Positions 55,526 to 62,161 of a DNA stretch of 64,000 bases are shown piece after piece. The stretch is from Burkholderia guangdongensis (lineage in GTDB: Bacteria; Pseudomonadota; Gammaproteobacteria; Burkholderiales; Burkholderiaceae), in the NCBI RefSeq assembly GCF_013403875.1, contig NZ_JACBNX010000014.1, forward strand, positions 83,550 through 147,549, in the 5' to 3' direction. Numbering within the stretch: position 1 is the first letter of the stretch; every line of letters starts with the position of its first letter. The notes under the pieces are model-generated. The model searched no databases. It worked only from the letters and a program-made list of their open reading frames with translations, and had not been told where the DNA came from. The position numbers and the translations under genes are program-made.

Positions 55526-56470
55526 ATGTATTTCGCGATCTGCAGCAAGGAGCCCACGCATACTGTAAAGCATTCGAACTGGGAGGTGATAGAGAACGCA
55601 GCATGCATGCATTGTGACGGTCGGTACAAGGTGATTCGAAACAAGACTACCAACGCGCCACGGGACTACGCGGGAAAGAGTGCAATCATCAAGCGCGGCG
55701 ATGCGAGCTTCGAAACCGTGCCGGTGGATTTCACCACACGCTTGACGCGCAGTAAAAGGGAGTCCGCAAGCGACGCCTCTGACGAACCACCTAGCAAGCG
55801 GCGGGCACTCGTGCGAACCGATTACTCCGACTCCGACTCCGATTCCGACGACGATACATCGGACCTGGAGGACCGCGATTGGATCGGCCTTACGGAGCCG
55901 TTCAAAGGCGTTTATTCCCGACTATCGATTGCTGGAACGTATGAAGCACGGGATGACCTTGAAGACATCATCGGCAGGCGTGCATCCAAGCCGAAGATGA
56001 AGCTTAAAAATATTGGCTTGCCGGTCCATCGCGGGGCCGGACAAGCTGCAGCCAAAGGAAAGCTTTCCGCCACGGACGCCAGCGGACGCAATCTGCCCTC
56101 GACAAGTATCTCCAGCATTACTGGTCACCCGAAGTCTGTCGTCTCCGAAGAGTGGTGCCACCTCTGGGCGTCGTGCCTCGGCGGTCCGACGACCAGCGAC
56201 AACCTTGTTGCCGCGAGCTACGCGTGCAACACATTCATGATGGCCATCGAAACCAATCTCAAGTCTCGCACCGACCTGTGTATCAGTGTTTCAGCTTATT
56301 GTTCGGACGCAAACGGCAACGTCGCCGACGCCATTCGCTATAAGATCTTCGAGGTCGGAACTGGCAAGGAGCTGTTTAACAGGTTGATCGATGCCACCGC
56401 GCAACACTTCTCGAGGTCGGATCTCATGCAGTTGCAGCAGGATCTCGCCCCGTTGCGGAAGGAAAGATAG
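55526..56470 (+). CDS. Nuclease-like protein with acidic linker (possible toxin or effector)
   Basis: 314 residues from ATG 55526 with GGGAGG upstream. The N-terminus has a Cys pair (CMHCDG). A linker holds KRRAL-type basic residues (PPSKRRALVR) directly before an Asp/Ser run (DYSDSDSDSDDDTSD). The C-terminal half contains EEWCHLWASCLGGPTTSDNL and AASYACNTFMMAIE, which resemble the His...GGP...NLV...N...E layout of His-Me-finger nucleases (candidate catalytic His212). No immunity gene or secretion marker is evident. Lower GC suggests transfer. Family call is tentative. Confidence 0.55.
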   Translation: MYFAICSKEPTHTVKHSNWEVIENAACMHCDGRYKVIRNKTTNAPRDYAGKSAIIKRGDASFETVPVDFTTRLTRSKRESASDASDEPPSKRRALVRTDYSDSDSDSDDDTSDLEDRDWIGLTEPFKGVYSRLSIAGTYEARDDLEDIIGRRASKPKMKLKNIGLPVHRGAGQAAAKGKLSATDASGRNLPSTSISSITGHPKSVVSEEWCHLWASCLGGPTTSDNLVAASYACNTFMMAIETNLKSRTDLCISVSAYCSDANGNVADAIRYKIFEVGTGKELFNRLIDATAQHFSRSDLMQLQQDLAPLRKER

Positions 56471-56538
56471 TCGAAGGGTATATCAGGTGATTTATCGAGG
56501 CGTCGTTGTGGAGCAATGGCCGCTTATCAGTCAACGAG

Positions 56539-57288
56539 TCACCCAATATTGCGCGGACTGAACGTTCGCGGAAACACCACGGGCGTTTGTCGATCCACGA
56601 GACGATATCCGATGGCTGGTCTGTTGGATTCGCCGGCGACGAAGCCGACTTCCGTCAGGAAATCGGCAGCGAGCATCCGCGTACGAAAGCCGCTCTTGTC
56701 CACCGGCCGCCCAAGCACGATCTCATACATCCGCTGCAGCTGCGGCAGCGTAAACGGCTCCGACAGCAGGAAAGCCGGCAGAGACGTGTATTCGACCTTG
56801 CCGCGCAACCGCTCGACGGCGTTCCGCAGGATGTCGTCGTGATCGAATGCGAGTCCGCGCTTTTGCGTCACCGCATCGACGTCGAACCATGCCACTTCGG
56901 TGGCGTTGGCGCCCTTCGCAAGCACCACATCCTGAGCCGGAATCAGCGCAAACCAGACATGCGTGGCTGACCACCCACGCGGATCCCGCGTAGCACTGCC
57001 CCAACTACCGAGCTGCTCGAGATAAGGACTTCTCACGCCCGTTTTCTCGAACAGCTTGCGGCGCGCGCAATCCTCGAGCGTTGCGTCGGCCACCACGTCA
57101 ACGAACCCGCCCGGCAGCGCCCAGCGCCCGGGAAACGCTTCCCCGGCCACGTCCGGACGCTGCACGAGCAGCACCTTCAACGCATTCTCGAGCACGGTAA
57201 AGATCACGACGTCGACGGTCGTGTACGGCAGGGGAAACGCATGCCCGCGATGTATCGGTCGTTCGGAACCGGATTTCTTTCGTGTCAT
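56539..57288 (-). CDS. NrtR-like NUDIX/winged-helix regulator
   Basis: About 249 residues from ATG 57288 (ATG 57318 possible, which would put the operator right at the start). N-terminal NUDIX domain (PYTTVDVVIFTVLENALKVL, then FPGRWALPGGFVDVV); the NUDIX box is degenerate (DCARRKLFEKTGV, with Lys where catalytic Glu residues stand), as in NrtR regulators that bind but need not hydrolyse ADP-ribose. The C-terminal domain has the NrtR winged helix (LPQLQRMYEIVLGRPVDKSG). It is divergent from an SPFH gene and an NAD-kinase-like gene, consistent with control of NAD-related functions. Confidence 0.85.
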   Translation of the reverse strand: MTRKKSGSERPIHRGHAFPLPYTTVDVVIFTVLENALKVLLVQRPDVAGEAFPGRWALPGGFVDVVADATLEDCARRKLFEKTGVRSPYLEQLGSWGSATRDPRGWSATHVWFALIPAQDVVLAKGANATEVAWFDVDAVTQKRGLAFDHDDILRNAVERLRGKVEYTSLPAFLLSEPFTLPQLQRMYEIVLGRPVDKSGFRTRMLAADFLTEVGFVAGESNRPAIGYRLVDRQTPVVFPRTFSPRNIG

Positions 57289-57323
57289 GGCGGACCAGAT
57301 GAACTTGACGGTCTCCATTCTAG

Positions 57324-57361
57324 GTTGTATTGTGCAACTCATACAAGTTGTTCTATGCAAC
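57324..57361. promoter_or_regulatory. Two inverted repeats between nrtR-like and SPFH genes
   Basis: GTTG-N7-CAAC at 57324-57338 and again at 57347-57361, with TTGTAT/ATACAA also forming an inverted repeat across the first and the gap. Located in the divergent promoter region, they are probable binding sites of the NUDIX-type regulator. Confidence 0.6.
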
Positions 57362-57379
57362 TAACGTGAGGAGCCCACC

Positions 57380-58420
57380 ATGTTCGGGATTCGATTCATC
57401 AAGTCTCAGCCGACCGTTCACCTGATGCAATTCCGCGCGGGCAGCGTGGTACGCGAGGGCACCGGCCTGTCATTTTTCTACTACGCGCCGGCGACGACGC
57501 TGGTGTCCGTTCCGGTGGCGAGCCAGGATCGTCCGTTCATCCTGGAACTCGTCACCGCGGATTTCCAGAGCGTGACCGTGCAGGGCCAAGTGACGTACCG
57601 CATCGGCGACCCGCACCGGATCGCCGCCATGATGGATTTCTCGCTGGGAAAGGACGGCCGGTCGTATGTATCGGAAGATCCGAAGCGGCTGGGCGACCGT
57701 GTCGCGATGCAGGTCGAGGTGATTGTCCAGCAGGCTGTCCAGGCGCTGGATCTGAAGGAAGCGCTGCGCGCGTCGGCGGCGATTGCCCGTACCGCGCAGA
57801 CCGAGCTCGCCAGCCAGCCGGAAATCGAGGCGTTGGGCCTCGAGATTCTGGGCGTCTCGGTGATGGCCGTGAAACCCACGCCGGATATCGCCCGTGCGCT
57901 CGAAGCCGAAGCGCGCGAGTCCAATCTCAAGGCGGCCGACGACGCCGTGTACTTGCGCCGTATGTCGGCAGTGGAGAACGAGCGCGCGATCCGTCAGAAC
58001 GAGCTGGACACCGACATTGCCGTCGAGCAGAAGAAGCGGCAGATCCGCGAGACGCAAATGGAGGCCAAGGCCATGCTGATGCGCAAGGAAAACGAGCTGC
58101 GTACCGAGCAGATGGCGGCCGACGTCGAGCTCGAGGAAAAGCGCAAGGCATTCGTGAACGGGCAGGCGCACAACAGTCGTACTTTGGCCGAAGCCGAGGC
58201 GCACCGGGTGGCGGCGGTCATGCAGGCGCTCGAGAAGGCCGACCCGCGTGTCGTCAATGCGCTCGCGGCGGCCGGCATGCAGCCGGGCCAGTTGATTGCG
58301 CAGGCGTTCGGCGGGATCGCCGAACGAGCGGAGCGCATCGGGCAGCTCAATGTATCGCCCGAATTGCTGCAGGGGCTGATGAGTGCCGGCGCAAGTACCG
58401 GGGCGAGGGCCGCGTCATGA
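57380..58420 (+). CDS. SPFH/Band 7 domain protein
   Basis: 346-residue member of the stomatin/prohibitin/flotillin/HflK-C superfamily. The SPFH domain (about residues 20-190) is followed by a long charged coiled coil (about 190-285: RMSAVENERAIRQNELDTDI, EQKKRQIRETQMEAKAMLMR) and an Ala/Gly tail. No clear membrane helix is present at the N-terminus. The stop overlaps the start of the NAD-kinase-like gene (ATGA), so they act together; transcription is probably controlled by the divergent NUDIX regulator. Confidence 0.88.
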   Translation: MFGIRFIKSQPTVHLMQFRAGSVVREGTGLSFFYYAPATTLVSVPVASQDRPFILELVTADFQSVTVQGQVTYRIGDPHRIAAMMDFSLGKDGRSYVSEDPKRLGDRVAMQVEVIVQQAVQALDLKEALRASAAIARTAQTELASQPEIEALGLEILGVSVMAVKPTPDIARALEAEARESNLKAADDAVYLRRMSAVENERAIRQNELDTDIAVEQKKRQIRETQMEAKAMLMRKENELRTEQMAADVELEEKRKAFVNGQAHNSRTLAEAEAHRVAAVMQALEKADPRVVNALAAAGMQPGQLIAQAFGGIAERAERIGQLNVSPELLQGLMSAGASTGARAAS

Positions 58421-59349
58421 GCGCCGAGGCTCGCAAGGTCGTGCTGGTGACGCGCCGCACACGACTCGAAGAGCTGATCGCGAAGCATCACACGCTGGCG
58501 CAGGCGAAGTTTTACATCGAGCACCTTGGGGCAGATTTCTCGGATTATCTCGCCGAGAATTCAGCGTACGCACGCAGCCTGGAGCTTACCGTGCGTGCGC
58601 TCGAGAAGTGGGGGCGCTATCAGGTGGTCGATCGGAGCTATCTGCCGAATTTCATCTTCGCGCCCGACGATATCGTCGTGGCATTGGGGCAGGACGGGCT
58701 GGTCGCGAACTCGATGAAATACCTGGACGGTCAGCCGCTGATCGGACTGAATCCGGAGCCTGCGAGGTGGGATGGCATTTTGTTGCCCTTTGAGCCGGCT
58801 GACCTCGGTGCGGTGTTGATGGATGTCGCTCGTGACCGCCGTCCGTTGAAGGCGATTACGATGGCGGAAGCGAGGCTGACGGACGGCCAGGTGTTGCGTG
58901 CCGTCAATGACCTGTTCATTGGGCCGCGCACCCATACCTCGGCGCTTTACGAGATCGAGTTGGGCGAGCGACGTGAATCGCAGTCGTCGTCGGGCATCAT
59001 CGTTTCCACGGGACTGGGTTCCACTGCGTGGCTCAAGAGCGTGGTGACGGGCTCGCTCGGCGTGGCGCACGCGATGCAGGGTTGGAGTGGGGAGGCTCAG
59101 TACCAGCCGCAGCCGTGGGACAGTGCTCGACTGACCTTCGCTGTGCGGGAGCCGTTTCCGAGCAAGGCATCGAAGACGGAACTGGTATTTGGCCACGTTG
59201 ACGCGGAGCAGCCGCTTCGGCTGCGCTCGCGTATGCCGGAAAACGGCGTCATTTTTTCTGATGGGGTGGAGGTGGACTATCTGAGGTTTACGGCTGGTAT
59301 GGAGGCGACGGTTTCCGTTGCGGCGAGGCAGGGGCGGTTGGTTGTGTAG
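58417..59349 (+). CDS. NAD kinase-like protein
   Basis: 310-residue protein of the NAD kinase/diacylglycerol kinase fold. The GGDG nucleotide motif reads GQDG (VVALGQDGLVANSMKYL), followed by LIGLNP, and the substrate loop reads STGLGSTAWLKSVV, equivalent to TPTGSTAY. The altered GGDG makes classical NAD kinase activity uncertain. Being paired with an SPFH protein and an NrtR-like regulator supports a role in NAD(P) or ADP-ribose metabolism. Confidence 0.8.
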   Translation: MSAEARKVVLVTRRTRLEELIAKHHTLAQAKFYIEHLGADFSDYLAENSAYARSLELTVRALEKWGRYQVVDRSYLPNFIFAPDDIVVALGQDGLVANSMKYLDGQPLIGLNPEPARWDGILLPFEPADLGAVLMDVARDRRPLKAITMAEARLTDGQVLRAVNDLFIGPRTHTSALYEIELGERRESQSSSGIIVSTGLGSTAWLKSVVTGSLGVAHAMQGWSGEAQYQPQPWDSARLTFAVREPFPSKASKTELVFGHVDAEQPLRLRSRMPENGVIFSDGVEVDYLRFTAGMEATVSVAARQGRLVV

Positions 59350-59435
59350 CCGAAGGTTAGCGCGTCCTTTTCTTTGACGGTGTTTGCGGCATGCGTCCTG
59401 CATCACATCTGTGGAATCGAGCAAGCTACACAGAC

Positions 59436-59474
59436 AATGCATTCGCATTGACATGGTAATGCATTCGCATTACC
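59436..59474. promoter_or_regulatory. Repeated palindromic operator of prlF-yhaV
   Basis: Two exact copies of AATGCATTCGCATT (59436-59449 and 59458-59471), each an inverted repeat AATGC/GCATT. The second is extended to GGTAATGC-ATTC-GCATTACC (59455-59474). They lie 36 bases upstream of the antitoxin start and are likely the PrlF/YhaV autoregulation sites. Confidence 0.7.
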
Positions 59475-59509
59475 ATTCGAGGCATCCACCTGTTTGACCG
59501 GAGAGCGCA

Positions 59510-59839
59510 ATGCCCGCTACCCTCGAAGTCGAATCCACGCTGACCGACCGCTACCAAACTACGGTGCCGGAGACCGTACGTCGCGCGCTTGGGCTCGGCA
59601 AGCGCGACAAGATCCACTACACCATCCGCTCCGATGGGGAGGTGGTGCTGACCCGCGCGGAGGTCTCCGAAGGCGACGACCCGGTGCTCGGGCAGTTCCT
59701 GGGCTTTCTGGCCCGTGACATTGCAATCCATCCTGAACGCTTGCAGGCCGTGGATGCAGGTCTCGTCCAACGGCTCCAGTCACTCGTTGGCGACGTCGAA
59801 GTCGATTTTGATACCCCCCTGTCGGCGGACGATGAATGA
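59510..59839 (+). CDS. prlF: Type II antitoxin PrlF (SohA)
   Basis: SpoVT/AbrB-fold antitoxin of 109 residues: ESTLTDRYQTTVPETVRRAL then DKIHYTIRSDGEVVLTRA, the canonical swapped-hairpin DNA-binding motif, and a C-terminal toxin-binding part. Stop overlaps the yhaV start by four bases (ATGA). Confidence 0.93.
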   Translation: MPATLEVESTLTDRYQTTVPETVRRALGLGKRDKIHYTIRSDGEVVLTRAEVSEGDDPVLGQFLGFLARDIAIHPERLQAVDAGLVQRLQSLVGDVEVDFDTPLSADDE

Positions 59840-60339
59840 GCGGAGGCAAGCCCCTGGTTGTGTACGGCTGGACGATCTATGCCCATCCACTATTTCTCGC
59901 CCAAATTGACGCGCTGGCACGGCAGGTCGAGACCCTCAAGCAGAAGGATCCGGTCGGGTACGTCAGGAAGAACGCCACCAAGCGACTAGCGGCGATCGTC
60001 AAGTTGGCGTTCGACGTCATCCCACAAGACCCCGCACGGTCGGAATACCGCCTGGGCGGCACCCTTGGCGACGATCACAAGCACTGGTTCCGGGCGAAGT
60101 TCTTTCAGCAGTACCGCCTGTTTTACCGCTACCACGCGTCCAGTAAGGTGATCGTGTTCGCATGGGTCAACGACGAGGACACCAAGCGCGCCTACGAGAG
60201 TAGCGACGACGCATACCGCGTGTTCCGCAAGATGCTGGAAACCGGCCATCCACCAGACGACTGGAATCAATTGCTGACCGAAGCTCAGGTCGAGGGGCAG
60301 CGCTTGCAACAGTTGCTCGCCGACGATATCACGCCGTAG
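59836..60339 (+). CDS. yhaV: Type II toxin YhaV
   Basis: RelE-superfamily ribonuclease toxin of 167 residues with GWTIYAHPLFLAQIDALARQ, the substrate-binding HWFRAKFFQQYRLFYRYHAS and WVNDEDTKRAYESSDDAYRV, all typical for YhaV. Length is slightly above E. coli YhaV (154). Confidence 0.94.
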   Translation: MSGGKPLVVYGWTIYAHPLFLAQIDALARQVETLKQKDPVGYVRKNATKRLAAIVKLAFDVIPQDPARSEYRLGGTLGDDHKHWFRAKFFQQYRLFYRYHASSKVIVFAWVNDEDTKRAYESSDDAYRVFRKMLETGHPPDDWNQLLTEAQVEGQRLQQLLADDITP

Positions 60340-60436
60340 GGAATACGTTCGGCTCATGGGGGAAACCTGTCATGCGCATGAAAACCGCGAGAAATGGCAC
60401 TTGTACATGCGAATCAGTAACCCGTCCGGGCAACGC

Positions 60437-61012
60437 ATGAGCTCGCAGATTCCGGCAATCGCGCCGGCGCAAACCGCGCTTGTCGTCATGCATTATCAGA
60501 CCGACATTCTCGGACTCTTTCCATCGGTCGCGCCGGCCTTGCTCACCAATACGCGCAAACTATGCGACGCGGCGCGGGCCAAAGGCGTCCGCGTCTATTT
60601 CGCCAACCTCCGGTTCAGCCCGGGCTATCCGGAAGTCAGCCCATTGAACAAGAATGGGCAGGGAATCAAACGACTTGGTCTCTTTGTCGACGACCGGACC
60701 GCGCCGGAGTTAGGCCAGCAGGCTAACGAGCCGCTCATCATCGCGCACCGCGCCAGCGTGTTCTTTGGTACCGATCTGGAGGCGCGACTCGCCGCACAAA
60801 GTGTCGATTTGCTGATTATGGTCGGCATTGCGTCGACCGGTGTCGTGCTGTCGTCGGTCGCGTATGCGAGCGACGCGGACTTCCGCTTGTATACGGTCAA
60901 GGACTGTTGTTACGATCCGGATCAGGTGGTACATGAACATTTGTTCTCCACCGCATTCGATTCGCGCACGACGGTGCTGTCGCTCGAGGATGCGTTGCTG
61001 CTGCTTGCTTAG
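60437..61012 (+). CDS. Isochorismatase-fold hydrolase without the catalytic Cys
   Basis: 191 residues from ATG 60437 (alternatives 60407 and 60356). Core: PAQTALVVMHYQTDILGLFP and a loop GIASTGVVLSSVAYASD where cysteine hydrolases have T-x-x-C; here the Cys is absent and Gly-Val-Val stands in its place. The same GxxTxGVVLS pattern is known in a subset of the family, so the gene is probably intact but catalytically different. DxQ-like Asp is retained in the N-terminal MHYQTD. Substrate unknown. Confidence 0.8.
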   Translation: MSSQIPAIAPAQTALVVMHYQTDILGLFPSVAPALLTNTRKLCDAARAKGVRVYFANLRFSPGYPEVSPLNKNGQGIKRLGLFVDDRTAPELGQQANEPLIIAHRASVFFGTDLEARLAAQSVDLLIMVGIASTGVVLSSVAYASDADFRLYTVKDCCYDPDQVVHEHLFSTAFDSRTTVLSLEDALLLLA

Positions 61013-61350
61013 ACGTTCGACGTCCGTTTTGAAGCAAAGCTGGGACAGTCGAGTGACGGATAGCTCGTTGGCGCGGCAGCCCGTTTTTGGTCGACCTCTG
61101 CCCTATGCTGTAGTCGGAAGGCGATCCAGATCGGCCTATCGACGGGAATCGTCGAATGTCGCCGTTGTCTTCCAAGCAGTCATTCGCCACCCTCGCGCGG
61201 GTGTGCCCGCCCCCCCTCCCCGTAGGTCCGCCTCTACTTGGCCGTCGCCAAGAGAGATTTCATACGAACCCAGCCTCTGGACTTCGCCTATCCTCATACA
61301 TGTTATGCAAAGCCGACGGCGCGATTTTGATATGGCAGTGCAACACTTCA
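61013..61350. other. Gap before the SLATT-RT cassette
   Basis: About 340 bases in which I see no convincing gene. GC falls progressively toward the right side. A minus-strand frame (61136-61351) has no recognisable family. Confidence 0.4.
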
Positions 61351-61379
61351 TTGATTCGTCTGATTGGATACTTTATATT
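61351..61379 (+). promoter_or_regulatory. Sigma70-type promoter of the SLATT-RT cassette
   Basis: TTGATT (61351-61356), a 17-base spacer, TATATT (61374-61379). Transcription would start about 61386-61387, exactly where the 5' strand of the long RNA stem begins. Unusually close to consensus for this window. Confidence 0.75.
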
Positions 61380-61386
61380 TGCCTCC

Positions 61387-61516
61387 GAGGGTATGCGCTA
61401 GGCTTCGGTCTAGGACCTCAATGAGGTGACCCTATTAAGGCGCGATCTCTTGGTCGCGGGCTTCGGCCAGTCCCCTTCGGGGGAGTTAAACTATCCATAA
61501 ATTTTCGCATACCCTC
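61387..61516 (+). ncRNA. Structured RNA upstream of the SLATT-RT genes
   Basis: About 130 nt closed by a perfect 11-bp stem GAGGGTATGCG (61387-61397) / CGCATACCCTC (61506-61516). Inside are successive hairpins: CTAGGC-TTCG-GTCTAG (61398-61413), ACCTC-AAT-GAGGT (61415-61427), CGCGAT-CTCTTG-GTCGCG (61441-61458), GGC-TTCG-GCC (61459-61468) and TCCCC-TTCG-GGGGA (61471-61484). Three of the five loops are the very stable UUCG. The only long unpaired parts are about 61428-61440 and 61485-61505. It ends 11 bases before the SLATT start. This strongly suggests a functional non-coding RNA, plausibly the template or cofactor of the reverse transcriptase; a structured leader is the alternative. Confidence 0.75.
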
Positions 61517-61527
61517 ACCCTCATAAC

Positions 61528-62160
61528 ATGACAGTAAATTCCACGCCTCCGCAGCCAGACCCGTTCCAAAAAGCGCGCGAAGCGCTGTATAACCGCATTT
61601 GGTTCACCCGAAAGGCACGCATTCAGTCGGAAAAGCGTTTGTTGCAGAACGATTTTCACGCACAACTAATGCTTCAGCTTTTTTCTGCTTACAGCATTGG
61701 ACTTTCTATTTATCTTTTGAAGTTTCATGCCGCCAGATTATCCGACGATGCGGCCAACGTCACATTAATTGTTGTATCGGTTTTGCTGTTCGGAATCGCT
61801 CCATATATCAGTGCGCGAAATTTCAAGGGGCGCGCGGAGGAATTTAAGACGGTCTACGTGAAGCTCCAAACCCTATTGGATGACTTGAACCGTATTGATT
61901 GGACTTCGTCGATCGAATCAGCACACTTAGAATACGAAATGGTGGAGAAGGAGTACGCAAGGACATTGGCGAGCAGCGAAAATCACCTTGAGATAGACGA
62001 CGCCGTGAGCCGCTTTGGCGTAACAGGAATTAGTCGTCCGCTATCGAAGCGAGAATGCATAGCTGTGATTTTATTTTTTTCGCGCCGCTGGTTTGTTTGG
62101 ATTGGCGGGTATATTGTACCTCCCGTCTTCTTTGTTGTGTATTCTCTATTTTTTAAGTGA
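61528..62160 (+). CDS. SLATT-domain membrane protein (SLATT_5-like)
   Basis: 210 residues. N-terminal helix AREALYNRIWFTRKARIQSE, then two membrane helices (about residues 46-63 and 73-92), the soluble helical region FKGRAEEFKTVYVKLQTLLD, and a third C-terminal membrane helix (about 184-208). This matches the SLATT architecture, a predicted pore-forming effector in bacterial defense systems; the SLATT_5 group is known to be linked to reverse transcriptases. No ribosome site is obvious; the start sits 11 bases after the closing stem of the structured RNA. The RT begins one base after its stop. AT-rich codon use unlike the rest of the window. Confidence 0.85.
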   Translation: MTVNSTPPQPDPFQKAREALYNRIWFTRKARIQSEKRLLQNDFHAQLMLQLFSAYSIGLSIYLLKFHAARLSDDAANVTLIVVSVLLFGIAPYISARNFKGRAEEFKTVYVKLQTLLDDLNRIDWTSSIESAHLEYEMVEKEYARTLASSENHLEIDDAVSRFGVTGISRPLSKRECIAVILFFSRRWFVWIGGYIVPPVFFVVYSLFFK

Positions 62161-62161
62161 C

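Noticed and set aside
61387..61516. Retron msr-msd interpretation of the structured RNA
   Set aside because: No branching-G context or a2 partner downstream was found, and the SLATT gene lies between the RNA and the RT, unlike retron order.
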